From Trochalopteron elliotii (lineage: Eukaryota > Chordata > Aves > Passeriformes > Leiothrichidae), in assembly GCA_024734555.1 (NCBI GenBank), contig JANPWX010000336.1:558001-622000 (forward strand): DNA of 64,000 nt, given 5' to 3'. The translations under genes were made by a program, and so were the position numbers. The notes under the pieces were generated by a model, which worked only from the letters and a program-made list of their open reading frames with translations, was not told the origin of the DNA and did not search any database. Positions 24,801 through 37,780 of the stretch are shown here, piece after piece. The first letter of the stretch is position 1, and every line of letters starts with the position of its first letter.

Positions 24801-25373
24801 AGACAGAAGAAGAATATGGCCACACATCAAATACACAGGAGAACAACCTCACAATGATAAACAACCACCTATAATTAAAAATTAAGTTTTTTTTTCTTCG
24901 GTGATTTTGATTTCTTTCCAGAAATAATTAACCTTTCATAGCATATGAAATGTTTCTGCCAGACAAGAATAAGAAGAGTGAATATGTTTCAAGGCTGAAA
25001 AAGAAATCAGATCTTCTGTGCAGTCATGGGGTTCCTGTACATTTTCCCTTTAAACCCATAACTCAGTTTTATATTTACTTTGTTAATTAAAACTGAGCTT
25101 TATTAAATTTGTATCTTAAAAATCCAATAAAGAAGAAGCCACCATAGACAAAAGCATTTCCCTTGGTACAGCTGTTAAAGTGGGCTATCAATCAGCCATG
25201 AACACAGATACACAACTCACTGTGCCTATCAGAAAATTATAAACCCACATCCCACTGATGGAGGGAAGCTTTGATTATCAGCAGCATGTGCCATTATCTC
25301 ACAAGATACAGAACTGTGTTCCATACAGGCAACTTCAAGATGATTTTTTTTTTCCTCTGAGGTATACTATGCT
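21840..25373. other. Intronic sequence, nothing recognised
   Basis: No gene or clear repeat seen. Overlapping open frames at 22302-22631 (plus) and 22404-22622 (minus) have no recognisable motifs. Confidence 0.5.
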
Positions 25374-25414
25374 TTATTATTATTATTACTATTATTTTTA
25401 CTATTATTATTATT
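25374..25414. repeat. Imperfect (TTA)n microsatellite
   Basis: This is a run of TTA/TAT units with two interruptions (TACTAT and TTTTTACTA). A T run at 25344-25353 lies just before it. Confidence 0.9.
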
Positions 25415-28400
25415 CCTCCAGTAATACCCAGCTCAGAAATTAATTCAATGCAAGTATTCTGGATGCAGAGAAGTTGGAGAGGAGACAGGGCTCTATAAAT
25501 CAGGGATACCAAAAACATGCTGTTCTTTCCCTCAGAATTTTTTCCAATAATTTTGAACTGTTCATTAAATAACCAATACTCTTTGCCTGAGTAAAGCAAG
25601 AGACTGAACTAAAAAGCAGACCTGCCCTGAGAGCTTTCCCTGGCTGAGAGTTATGCCCAACTTTACTCAGGGTGAATATATTGCCTGGCTCTTGTGAAGA
25701 GCATGTTGGGTCAGACAGGAGGCAGAAACTGCATGGAATGTTAACATGAACTTCTTCTGTGCTTCTCTCTCACTGCTTGAAAAAATACATATTAAAGACA
25801 GAAGAGGCTTTAACTTTTAACTTGGCTCTGGATTTGCAGAAGGATGTACTGACTTGAGAAATTTGTTTGTTCGTGGATGCATTGTGCAATTAACCTTGTG
25901 GTTTGGACTGATGAATTGCTAGAAAACCTTGTGTATGTGTCAGCATCCTTGTAAATAAATCACTTCCAGTCTTCTTACATGGTACTGCACCAACAGCTGT
26001 AACAACTAAAGCCTGGCCTAATTATACAAATTATTACAGTCAATATTTTGGCTTGAGTGTGGCTTTTATTGGTGCCAAACTATTGTAATATGTAAGGGCT
26101 GAAACTTGTCCTGAAAAATTAACTCTAGGCTTTGAGTTTCTTCACTCTACATGCAACTGAGATTTCTCAAAGCCTACAAAGATGCTTTGCTGTTGCTCTC
26201 AAATGTTTTCATGTGCTTGCTGTGATTGTTTGCACATGTGAATTCCTTGTGTATCACTTAAAAACAGGCAAATCCATGTGGATGACCTGAAATGTCTTCC
26301 ACTGCCCACGATGGCCTATGAGAGTTTCTGCCAAGGACCAGAAATTAATGCCACGAGCAGCACAAGCAGCCACCACGTCCTTCAAATGACAACTAGATTT
26401 AACTCCACTGCAGTGGTTTTATCAGCACCTTCTGCAGAGATACCTATTGCATTCATTTGACTGAATTGCTCTTTAAAATATTTCCAATTGAAACAAATAT
26501 AAAATCATCCTGGGTAACCTGAAAATATTTCTATCGCTACTGAACTTTTTATTTGCAGAAAATCAGTGCTCATGTATATTATTAATATATTACTAGTACA
26601 AAATGGAGTGACCCATTTAAAGGCCAATCAAGTGCTCAAAAAGGCAAATAAAAATACAAGAGACTCATGTGGATTTTAAATTAATCAAGGCCTTTAGAAA
26701 AATTAATTAATACGCAAATAACTGTCATTCCTGAACTGTTTCTTGGCCAAGATAACTTAGTTATCAGCTCCCAGCCTGGCAATTAGGAACTGGAAAAGTA
26801 CTTGATTGATACAATAACAGTACTTAAATTAATGAAGCAGATTATGCCTATAATCAGTGAGAAAAACCTACAAAGGGTCTCGGTGAATGTTATTATGCCA
26901 CAAAAGAGTTGGTTTCTTTGGATTTCAGTTTGTCTCAGTTCACTAAACGTGGCTCCTTTTATAGGGATTTCATCTCTTTGTACACACAGCAGTTAAAATG
27001 CCAGATGATCAATCCCAGAGAGTTTGCAAGTTTATGGGACACAAAACTCACAGGAAATTTCAGCTGCCTCACCCTAAAAGCCATTGCTGACTATTTAGTG
27101 GCAATCAATTGGCAAAGCAGAATTTCAGAACCTCTCAGATCTGGGCAGATGGAGAATGCACTGGTGGGTTTAGAAGTCAGAATGAGGTCACTGGAAAGTG
27201 TCCCCTCTCCTCAGTGAATTCAGGTTCTCTTTTCTGAGCAGTCTGCACACACAAAACCCTACAGGAGCACACAGTATTTTCATTTCTGACAGATTTTAAG
27301 CCACACCTGCTGACAGGCTACCCTGGTGACTCTTCTCAGAGGTGGGAGCTTTCACTCATTACAGAATATTCCAGGGCTTACTGCAATTGGCCTTTAGCCA
27401 GCTTCCCACAGAGAAAGCCAGAGTAACTGGAAGATATTTCATCATACCCCGACACTCCATATTTCTCCATCATTGACAGGACCCTCATCCTTCAAAAGTC
27501 CATTTCCAACTCAGCTGTCTGAGAAAAATGAAAAATCATTCCTCTCAAAAGTCTAAGCAAGGGAAAAAAAAAAATAGATTGGACCTAATTTAAAAGTTGT
27601 TTGGAATGGAAAATGACGTGAGAATCCACAAGCACTAGTTTATTTAGGACAACAGCCTCTGGCATGGGCTTAAATGCCATTTTTGGTTAAGGCAGACAAG
27701 TGGTCTTTTCCAAAGCTTGACTTCTCTAGGGGATTCATATTGTAGAGATAATCTCAGTACAGATATGATGTCCTTTGCTCTAGCACCTGTCACACACCCC
27801 CTTTCTTGTCTTGCCAAGCTCTCAGAGGCCATGCCTGCTCTCTGGAGGAGCAAGCAGAAGGCATCTGTCAGAGTGCCAGAGGTTGTCATTAAAAACAAAT
27901 GGAGAAATAACAACAAAATAAAGAAACACCCAGTGCTTGGGAGCCCCTGCCAAAACCTCTCCAGTTTAAGATGTCACTATTGCTGTCACAAAAGGACTGG
28001 ATGAAATGCACTTACACATGCCAGTGTTGCTTACCTTCATAAATTGCTGGATCAATTCCTGGCTGTATGAACAATTTTGTGTTCTACTTTATTCTAAGAG
28101 TATAAATACCACTCAAAAAAAACCCCCACAACCCAAAATATCATAAGCTTTGCTAAAAGTATATTGTCCAAAGCATGCAAGCCCATGCCTTCTATCAAAT
28201 ATGTGTATCAAATATGACACCTTATAAGCCTTTCAAATCAATTGTTACCATTTTCTTTGGTTTATTTATATCAACAAGCAGAAAGAGCAACTTGTATCTA
28301 CAGAAAGAGGGAGAGAAAAGGGCAGTTGTGCAGGGCACTGAGAGTTCTGCAATACTCTGCATTTATACAGCACAGAGAGGGAGAACCCACAGGATGCAGT

Positions 28401-29189
28401 TCCAGAATGAAGTTCACATTGATTGCTACTTCCTACACACTGCTGGATCAAATACCATACCCATTATTTATGACTGGAGGTTTTTAGGTGATAAAAACCC
28501 CATAAAACATCCAATTTTTCCTTCTCCCTTGTATATACACTCATTTTGCAAAATGAGTGTGTTCTTGCTTCAGCCCAGGGCGATCTGCAATCCATCCCAT
28601 TACTACCCAAGACAGCACATTTAAAACAGGAAAGCTACAACTATAGTACATGACACTGCAAGGCTTCTTGCTTAACACTGGTTTTGGCACACCTGTGAGG
28701 TTTCTAGGCCAGGAACCAAAACTGGCAGCAATCTGCCAGGGTATTTCTGCTGCAAAGACCACAAAGAAAAGGCATTTGGTCATAAGAACCTATCTGGATT
28801 ATGAGAGAGAGGCAGTGTAGCAATATATCTGTAAAACTAAAGCCATTCTGTGTCCCAGCCAAACTGTTTATAAGTATTTTTATCAAACTGCCTGTAGTTA
28901 TTGTTATCAGGACCCTCAGAAGTCATCAAAGCTACTAAGACAAAAACAAGACTAAATTAAAAATGAAGAACCTAAGAAACCAAAGACCAAAAATGCAAAA
29001 CCTAAATAAAAGAAGCCCAATGTCATGAAAGACTTTAACCAATTCACTGTCCAGAAGGGTGTGTGCTAAATGCATAACAAAGCAAAAAAACCCAATCAAA
29101 TAATATGTTCACCACGTGAACAAGCAGCTTAAAATCTATACCTGTAACTTAATATAAACAATAAACAGCTTCTACTCAATCATATTTAA
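25415..29189. other. Intronic sequence with AT-rich blocks
   Basis: No gene recognised. The interval 26460-26800 is AT-rich, free of simple repeats and rich in TAATTA-type motifs (TTAATTAATACGCAAATAA at 26702-26720), a texture common in conserved intronic elements. This is only a suggestion. Confidence 0.45.
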
Positions 29190-29760
29190 TTATGTATCCA
29201 AATATCCCAATCTTCTACAGACAAGACCCACTGAGAGATGTTTTAAAGCATGATTTATTGTTCTTATCTTCTACACAGTCTCATGGAGGAGTAAGAATGT
29301 CTTCACAGCATAAGTTAGAGGTCAGCAGTGGTCTGTGGTCAGTGGTCACAAGGTCTATAGCTACGTGGTCTTTTAAAGGTTTATTAGCCAATAAACTACT
29401 GCCACAAAGACTGTTTCTATTTTCACACCAATCCCTAATTAATTTGTCTTATATGTTTAGCCACAATGGGGACTTCCTTAACTAATCATATAATAACACA
29501 CAAACCTATTTCCTACACCTGAAAACCTTTTACTATTTCTGTAACTAGTTCTATATCTACATTTTAAAGCTTTAAAACTTCCCACTACCTAGCTTAATAT
29601 GTCTCTGCCTATACTACAAACCCACATCCTTGCTTATGGTCTCTAAATCTGGAAGCCTTTTCCAAGGTCTCAGGTCAAACCTTGTATTCATTTCTGTATT
29701 TGGGCCTGCAGGCACAAGGTTTTGAGGATTTTCTGTGCCTGGATTTCCCACAAGAACCAA
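29190..29760 (-). mobile_element. LTR of an endogenous retrovirus, minus strand
   Basis: Read on the minus strand this resembles passerine ERV LTRs. It has a U3 part with CTTTAAAATGTAGATATAGAAC, GGTTTTCAGGTGTAGG and CCATTGTGGC, then GGCTAATAAACC, a CTTGTGACCACTGACCACAG segment, and an AATAAA signal (complement at 29254-29259) followed by CTCTCAGTGGGTCTTGTC. Both edges are estimates, and I see no internal viral sequence beside it. The plus-strand frame at 29192-29485 is incidental. Confidence 0.65.
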
Positions 29761-32199
29761 TCCAAGGCAATTTCTAGTGCCACCATCTCTCTCAGCATTC
29801 TTTTCATTGCATAGTACACAATGATGAACAATGAAAGAAGGCAGGGATCACGAGAAGACACTTGAAATCTACAAAAAGTAGCTTCCACACAGGATTTCCT
29901 TTCTCCCTCTTAAAATTTGGATTGAATTTTATACTCCAAAACAAGTAAAATAGCCTCCTGAAATGTCAGCAGTGCCATGAATATTGGGGGGTGTACAGAC
30001 AGAAACACATCTCATCAAATCAAGGCTCTTGGAAAGTTTTCCCAACAGCTGAGGTACATAGAGCATTTTCCTGATGTTATCACTGGCTGAAGGAAATAAA
30101 GCTGATTGTTACTTGTAAGATTTGATTTCTTGACAAATCACAGGCATAAGCAGTCATGGATTGCACACTGATTTTAGCCTTTCTTTAGGACTATGTATAA
30201 GAGGTGGCAACATGAGAAATGAGTAACTTACTGCAGCTCAGAAAGAGGTAAAACAGCTGATGCATTCAAGGAACCAGATGTTCTTGTGAATACTTGCAAA
30301 ACTGACTTGAAACCATCTGGTCTCAGTGCTTTGCCACTTGGAAGATGTGATACTGCAGTCTCAATTTCCTCTGTTGATAGTGCTGATTCTAACTGAGGTT
30401 TCTTTTCCTCTGAGGGTCATGGTGTTTTTAAGTTTCTCCCAGAAATTATACTCAGATTAAAAAGTGACACTTTCCAAAGTGAAAGGAAGTTGAAATAAAA
30501 AAGAAGAAAGGCCCCATCCCTTATTCATTTCCCATGTGCCCCAAGCATTGGAAAAGGATTATTAGGTATCAGCCTGACTTCTCCAAACCTCAGTCTTCCT
30601 TTGCACTTCAGTTACAGGTGACACTTTGTGGTCTTGACACCATGAGGTCGGGGAGCAATGAACTTTGGCCTGCAAAGTCCAGGGAGTTATTTTAAGACCT
30701 TCTGCTCTGTGTCTCTGTGTTTAGGACACCCTTGAACACTTGTGCCTGCCAGGACTGTCCCGTGGAGGTTATTATCTCACACCAGATGCCTGTTTCACAG
30801 AGAGTTCTCAGGTGGAGCAACATTCCCAGGGCAGCCCTACCCTTCACTTTTCCATGAGCTTGCCAAGGGTTATCACCAAGTAACAGGGCTCACTAGGGTT
30901 TGGCTACACCTGGCCTGTGGCTTAAATCAGAGCATCTTTGAAACCAGAAGCATCTGAGTGGCCTTATTTTATCAGTGCTGAGGCCTTAGCACAGCACTCC
31001 AGCCCAAGGAGCCATGCTTATCACAGCATTTGCAAATCCTGCCCTACATCTTCAGCTCTGCCCTTCAGGCAGTGTTATTTCTGCCTTCCATGTACTTGCC
31101 ATCTCTGTGAGAGGTCACAAGTCACCACTCAGGAGAAAGGTGCTCTATCATCAGGATAAGTAAATGCCAACTGCCCTGCAGGGGTACTTGCAGCAAAGCT
31201 GCTTTTGTGCTGGATGGTCTCTGCATTCCTTCTGGAACTGGGCTCTGCTGCAGGACTGCCTGATGCCACATCTGGGCACATAGGCACTGTGAACACACGG
31301 GGTATTTTCAATACACTCTTCTTGGAACAGAGCTTTTGATTTCTGGGTCTTGGGAGGTTGTTTTTTTTTTTTTTTAAATCAAATGGGCTACATAAAGGAA
31401 ATGTCAACTTAATGGTTCATGAAAGCACTTTCCTGGAGAACAAACATTAACCGTTCAGCATAACTGAACAGGAAATCTTCTGCTCTGGAACAGGCATTGT
31501 ATGCAAGGTTGCACAGAAAGGCCATCTAGAAGATGGAGCTGGCATAACACTGACACCTGCAAAACAATCTGAACAGTCTCTTCCCCAACTGCATTCTCTG
31601 GGCAGATTCAAGTAAATCAGGACAAAGAATTCTTGTACACTTCTGAAGCCTGCAGCATTATTACTGGAAAAGGGTTCCTATCAAAATTTTTCTGTGCCCA
31701 GTTTATTCTGTTATTTCTAGTAACAGCTCATTCCCCATGTCTGGGCTTTATCTTTCAGAATTAAAGCAAAGAAAAAAGTCAGGCTTTTGTTGTTGCAGCA
31801 TTCTCAGCCCTCCTCCACAGTATTTCATGCAAAATTGAAGACCTTCCAAATCTAGATTCTTTCTTACTTGGAAAAATCCTACCAACAGGAAGCAGTTACT
31901 AATATTCCCTGCTGCCACCTCATTTCAGTAATGGCAGGTTGCTTGCTTTGTAGTTCCTTATGACAAGGCAGAACAAACCTCACAGCACGTCAGGACTAGC
32001 AGTGTGCCCATGTACTGGGAACGTGCTTCTGTTCCCATGTGAGTGCATATTGTTTCAGGAGAGCTTTGATGACACGGTGTCAGAAATAAACCAGCAGAGA
32101 GATTGCTCCTGTCAAGTAATCACAAACACCCAATTTCAGTGCTGCAGGATGTTGCAGCTCTAACAAGGACCAAGCAGAGGGAAAGTTAGTTTTACCTGT
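29761..32199. other. Intronic sequence, nothing recognised
   Basis: No gene or repeat recognised apart from a T run near 31360-31375. Confidence 0.5.
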
Positions 32200-32976
32200 C
32201 CCTGCAAAGTTGAGGAAGAACAAGGTAAAATCTAAGGGGAACTGAGACCGCTGGTGTTGGAGACTGAAATCTTATAATTTATGGCTTAAACATCTTCATG
32301 AAGGACCTTTGCCTGTTATAGCAAAACTGTATAAAAGCCACAGAGAAAACCACCAAAACCCTGAATGGGGGTTGATAAGATAAGTGACTCAGGTCTGGGC
32401 TGGGGAAGAAGAATACATTCACAGAAGGATCAAGCTCAGCACCCCAGGGTGCAGACCCCAGCTCTGGACTATCAGCTGCCAGGCTGGCACAGAGCCTCAC
32501 ACCAAAGGGTGGGGTGAGGAGGGGTTTTGGGTGTGTGGAGGAAAAGCCTCTGGTCAGAGGCAGTCAATGCCCACCCTTTGCTGGGAAGGCCAGCTCAGCT
32601 GTGGGCCCCTTCCCCCAGGAGAAGCTGCACCCACATGAAGGACAGCAGAGGGGGTGCCATGGCCCATCAAAGGCACCCCCAAAGGGGTCCCCAGACCCTG
32701 CACCAGAGCACTGCAGATGATGCAACAGATCCAGAGTCCTGCAAGCACACTGTCAAACTGCCCCTACCCAGGAAAGACATGTGGGTGTTCCCACCTGGCC
32801 CAAAAGTGTATTAATCCACTGGATTCTATACTTTTTGGCAGCAGGGCTGTGGGGGAACCTCACCACCATGAAGACCAGATGGAGGGGAACAACAAAACAT
32901 CATTGGGACCCTCAGAGGGGTGATTCCTTCCTTCCTTCCTTCCTTCCTTCCTTCCTTCCTTCCTTCCTTCCTTCCT
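32200..32976 (+). mobile_element. Possible LTR fragment ending in TTCC array
   Basis: The segment is richer in GC than its surroundings and has LTR-like features: TATAAAAG near 32329, a long G/C-rich middle, and CCCTCAGAGGGGTGATT directly before the TTCC array. The texture resembles avian ERV LTRs with a pyrimidine array near the 3' end. No terminal repeats can be fixed, because the assembly gap interrupts it. Sequence after the gap to about 33420 may belong to the same element. Confidence 0.35.
32924..32976. repeat. (TTCC)n array broken by assembly gap
   Basis: There are about 13 uninterrupted TTCC units up to the first N at 32977. The array probably continues into the gap, so its true length is unknown. 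Confidence 0.95.
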
Positions 32977-33337
32977 NNNNNNNNNNNNNNNNNNNNNNNN
33001 NNNNNNNNNNNNNNNNNNNNNNNNNNNNNNNNNNNNNNNNNNNNNNNNNNNNNNNNNNNNNNNNNNNNNNNNNNNNNNNNNNNNNNNNNNNNNNNNNNNN
33101 NNNNNNNNNNNNNNNNNNNNNNNNNNNNNNNNNNNNNNNNNNNNNNNNNNNNNNNNNNNNNNNNNNNNNNNNNNNNNNNNNNNNNNNNNNNNNNNNNNNN
33201 NNNNNNNNNNNNNNNNNNNNNNNNNNNNNNNNNNNNNNNNNNNNNNNNNNNNNNNNNNNNNNNNNNNNNNNNNNNNNNNNNNNNNNNNNNNNNNNNNNNN
33301 NNNNNNNNNNNNNNNNNNNNNNNNNNNNNNNNNNNNN
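32977..33337. other. Assembly gap (361 N)
   Basis: This is a run of undetermined bases starting inside the TTCC array. The long open frames crossing it are artefacts. Confidence 1.
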
Positions 33338-36269
33338 TTGTTGGGGTGTATTTCAAACCTTTCTGGGTTTCATCCATTTTATTCACAGAGGCTTAGTTTC
33401 CTTTGGTCTTCTGTATTAATTTGGATGGTAACAGCTGGTAGAAGGGGTCTGTGCAGAGTGCACAGAGTTTTGGCCTCTTGAGAGTCACAAAAACTGATGA
33501 GCATCCCTTGAGAATGCCATGTCTTGTCCCCAGCTGCAGCTTCCTCTGGGAAACTGTGCTGGGGACATTGTGGTAAAAGTCAAGGGCCTGGCATTAAGAA
33601 AATGCTTTTCCTTGAGTGCCTGTGGAATTTAGCAGAATCCTACCAAAGCATTAGGAGATGCAGGCTGGGATCTGATGGTCTGCCCAGATTCCAGTACTGC
33701 ACCATGTGCTGCAGACCCCAGTGGAAGGGGAGGTTTCACCATCACTGTGCAGTTCATGTTCTCACTTCTCACAGCAGAAGTAGCACATTCCTCATTAACT
33801 TTTTCAATGTGACATCACAGAAAATTCAAATTTAACAAATCACTCCAGTGACAAGCCACCTTGAGATGACTAATTTCTGAAATCAATTATAACACTGGGA
33901 AAAAAAAAAAAAAGATGTAGGAAACTTCAAACTCTCTTAGAAGAGAATGTCTCTCAGAAACCAAAAAATGGAGGCAGAAGAGCATTTTCAGGGACTCTCA
34001 GGCTGGTCACACCAACAAGAAAAACGAGTATTTGTTAATTTTACTATCACTTCTGCAGTGTAACTACCCAAGGCTCACCTGATTTAAAAACAACAGGAGA
34101 TACTGGTTTTTGGCTAAATCCCCAACAAACTCCAGTGGTGCAGTATGAGGACCCCAGCCTCAAAGGAATGGGAGATTTTATCATTATTATGTATTTACAA
34201 ACTCTTCTGAGAAATCCTGCAGCACCCAGAGAGTGCCAAAAGAGCTGTGCTAGTTCTGCTGGCCCAACACTGTTTTCTGCACTGACTGGTCTGGCCAATG
34301 AAATATCTCCACAGCCCAGCACTGAATTGCTGCAGGAGAGAGATAAATTTGTAAATGATATTTTGATTTGGGATTAAATCATTAGTATTATCTGGCCTAG
34401 TTTCCTGAACCAGTAAGTGAAGACATGTTGTTGTAGATGAGAAAATAATCCAGCTGTAGAGCTGCTGCAGAGAGAAAACATGGGAAGTAGTTTCATAACC
34501 ATGTTAGGTGAAGCCTGCAAGTCCTGTTTTCAGGAGATTGGAAATTCTGAAGTCTGACTTCATTGTCTTTTAAGCTGAAAGTCAAAAATTTAAATTCCTC
34601 TAGCAAAAAAAAAAGACCCCTTTCTCAGATCACTTGAAGCATTTCATTTCAGCAAATGTAAATGTTTCCTTTTGATTTGCCCTCAGAAAAATTTAATACA
34701 TATTACAAAGGAAAATATTCAAAGCAAATTTAAATAAAAAAAAGCTGAGATAGTGCATCAACAGAACTGTCCTGGGGGAGTTAGGAAATCCCCAAAGTAA
34801 CTTCTGGCTGAAACAGCCTCCCATACAAAATCATTCCAGTTCTGAGAGAAGCATATATTGCCACTGAACATGATTCACTTGCAGCTTTGCCAGGGTCCCA
34901 CTCAGACAGTGTCATGGCCCAAAAAAAGCCCACAGGACAAACCCTGAAATGATCTGTCCTTCCACCAATTAGGCTCAAAACACTCTCTAGGGCATAATGA
35001 AGAAGAGAAGAGCATGTTCCCAGCTGGGAGTGAGAAAAAGGGATAACTGCTAAAACAGGAGCATTACTGCAAAGGGAATATTTAGTATATTACTTAATTA
35101 GAAGGGTATTTTCTGCTCTTTCTTGCTAGTTTACAGTACTCAAAACGTCTTGCAAAAAGTGGAGTGCATGAAAACTGAAACAAACAGGTTTTACATTTTC
35201 ATCATGTTAACAACCAACTCTAATTAAGATCTTTTCTCAAACTGTGCAGAATCTAAAAAGAAAGTGTGCATTATCTTGGGAAACTAAAAATATGCTTCCC
35301 CAGGCAATAGTAAGGTTGTCCTGTCAGAAAGCTCCCTCCTGCCTTGAAATCTTGACAGGAGAATATGATGATAACGAGATATTAGCAGTTGCACAAAACT
35401 AGCAGAGAGGACTGAAATAAAACATACCATGAGAGAGTGAACTGCTTTTTCTCATTATCATTTTGATTAGAAATGCATAAAAAGCCAAGAAATGTTTTCC
35501 TCATTACCTTTTCACAAGAAAGGTCAGGAAAGGGCTTCCTGATGTCTTTAAGACAAGGGATGACAGCACTGTGTGATAAATACTTATTTTCATGCTATTT
35601 GCCTGAAACTTTCAAGTCTTTGGGAAGTTGGGCATGTTCACTCTGAGTGAATTCCAAGCCACTTGTTAAAGATAATACACAACAATTTTACACAGCAAGC
35701 TTTCAAGTTCTTAAGGAGACAGACAAAATAGCTGTCAGGGCAACTATGAAAAGTTCCTAATGTGATGATGCCTTTTTGGCCCTAATAACTTAGAGAGTAA
35801 TTTGTTCTCACTGTCACTGAATTCACCTCCATTTTACTAAAAGAACAACAGCTGGAGCCACCTGAAACACTTGGTGGCACCTCCTGCTCCCTGCCTGGGT
35901 AACTGCAACATTTCTGCTGGATTGTGGAATGGATCAGCATTTACACAGAGAAGCAGGAAACTTTCAGCACTCTAAGAAACTTCTGTCTCCTTCCCAGTGT
36001 AAAACAAATGCCTCACAAAGAAAATGCTATGGGCAGTGGTGCATATATTGGCAACACTGACTGAATGGGAATTGGGCACTTGTGGAAGGTGTCCAGTGTG
36101 TCCATTAAGTGCCAGAAATGCCTGCCTGGGACATGCCAGTGGCCTGGCAGTCCAGTCCATATGGCAAAAGGGCTGATCCTTAGGGAGAGGAGGCAGCCTG
36201 GCTTCTCCTTCAACATCCCCCTCTATCCACAGATGGTGCTTTGGAATGCCAGGTCCTTTTCTAGCCATT
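33338..36269. other. Intronic sequence, nothing recognised
   Basis: No gene or clear transposon. A 14-A run lies near 33900-33913. The AT-rich interval 34640-35560 has no simple-repeat character and could include conserved non-coding sequence, which is unproven. Confidence 0.5.
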
Positions 36270-36700
36270 TATAAACCTGTCTTCCACTGAGCTTGGCCAA
36301 ACCCTTCTGAGCCTGCTGGCAGTACCTGTCTTCCCAGGCTCACAAGGCAGTGTGTCCCAGGTGTTCACCACCTCCTGTGCAAAGAAATCCTTTCTTTTAT
36401 CTCTTAGAAATCATTCTTGTACTTATTTCACTGGGTGCCCCTTGCTCTAGTATTGCAGCATTTAGTGATCAGTAATTCTAAATTCAACTCATCCATCGCC
36501 TTCCTGGTTTTTCAAATGATAATCACACAGCCTTCAACCCTCCAAGTGAAGTCTCAGACTTTTCAGACACTCCTTATAAAGCAGCAACTCCATGCCCCTG
36601 GATGATTTGCCTTTCTCTGTACCTGCTGTAGTTCTACAGCAGCCTTCTTTGGATGTGAGACCAGTACCACAGGTTTGTGCTCTTAATTATAGCTCTAAAT
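36270..36700 (-). mobile_element. Old CR1-family LINE fragment, minus strand
   Basis: On the plus strand the order of phrases matches the reverse complement of an ancient amniote CR1 (the L3-like CR1 branch): TTCACCACCTCCTGTGCAAAG, then TTTCACTGGGTGCCCCTTG and CTAGTATTG, and later GATTTGCCTTTCTCTGTACC, TCTTTGGATGTGAGACCAGTACC. It is diverged, with no open frame, and both ends fade into unique sequence. It represents the 3' region of the element only. Confidence 0.65.
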
Positions 36701-37374
36701 GGTCCAGTGGAACTAACTCGCCTTTGGAAAAGTACTCCACAAAGTGTATCATGGATCATCTCTCAAAGGGAAATAGATAACGTTTCCTGCTTTCCTGGTT
36801 TTCACCTACTAAGGCCAAACCATCTCTGATCTTTACCTGACAAAGAGAACCCCATTTCCCAAGTTAAACCCCCAGTTTTTCCAGAAGCCCTACACTTTAT
36901 TGACTCCTACATCTCTTGTGGGTTTTTTTAATTTTCTTTACCACACATGTCATACATAATACAGTAACTTTGGACACCATGCTACAACAGGAGAGGGGAG
37001 CTACAATTCTGAGAATAGAATTTGTTGGTGGCTACAGCAAGATCTTGGACCCAGAAGACCCAGGTGCAATTTTCTTGCTATGCCACTAAGTTTTCTGCTC
37101 CTTCAGGCAGGTTAGCCCTGTCCTGGCACTACAGACATAGCAGCAAGTCTCTGACTCCTGAGGGTGCTGCACAGCTACGGACTGTGAGCTCCTCTGTCAG
37201 CCAAAACCAGCAGACAGAAAAAAATAACAGCAGCTTCATCAGGCAAGCAGGGGAAGTCTTTAAGGCTCCCGTTTTAAACCCATTGTCAAAGGCTCCCTGG
37301 GGCCAGGAGAACAAAGAACATTATCTTAACCTCAAATCACCAGGTGCTCCTTCCCATTCTGCCTGGGGAAAGGC
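36701..37374. other. Intronic sequence before CpG island
   Basis: No repeat recognised. It contains the start (37022) of a 203-codon open frame that runs into the CpG island; see the entry at 37022. Confidence 0.45.
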
Positions 37375-37633
37375 TGCTCGGGAGGCTACTGTGGAGCTGG
37401 AAGAAGGAAAACGATGTGATGGTGGGGGTGAGGAAGCCAAAGCCATCTCGTGTTGTCGGGGAAGCACGTGGAGAAGCCGCCCGTGCGGATTCCTCGTTCC
37501 CATTCCGGCCGCGCACGTCAAGGCGGCCCCGGGGAGGATCTTTCATCTCCCTGCCGGGGGACGGGGCTCCGGCTCGGCTGTGCCTCGAGACCTTGGGCCT
37601 CCCACCACTGCGGCTCCAAAACGGAATTATTAA
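37022..37633 (+). other. Open frame of 203 codons overlapping CpG island
   Basis: This is the longest open frame in the window that is not explained by a tandem repeat, an exon read-through or the gap. The predicted product is basic and low in structure-forming motifs; I see no domain, signal peptide or membrane segment. The second half is open largely because the DNA is GC-rich there. Other frames are also open in the island on both strands. It is most likely incidental. A transcript starting in the island could in principle use it, so it is kept as a low-confidence entry. Confidence 0.12.
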
Positions 37634-37780
37634 TTGCTCTGATTAACTTGCCGGTCCGCTCATTGGCTGAACAGCTAATGTGCACCTTGGCTCCTCGCCC
37701 CAGGAGGGAGCTTGATGCCTTCAGCTCCCTGAGAAACTGGTTTATTCATAGCCGCATTGTCCCGTGGAAGGCCAATGTGA
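37375..37780. promoter_or_regulatory. Isolated intronic CpG island, possible promoter or enhancer
   Basis: I count about 27 CpG dinucleotides in some 400 bp, including GGCCGCGCACG and GGCGGCCCCGGGG near 37507-37533, while the flanking kilobases have very few. At its right side lie an inverted CCAAT box (CATTGGCTG near 37661) and TTATTAATTGCTCTGATTAA near 37627. CpG islands in birds usually mark unmethylated promoters or regulatory elements. Here it would be an internal ERBB4 promoter, the start of an unannotated non-coding RNA, or an enhancer. No TATA box is obvious. A GC-rich repeat is less likely because I see no internal repetition. Confidence 0.5.

Noticed and set aside
32781..33419. Open frames crossing the N run
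   Set aside because: They exist only because unknown bases cannot supply stop codons.
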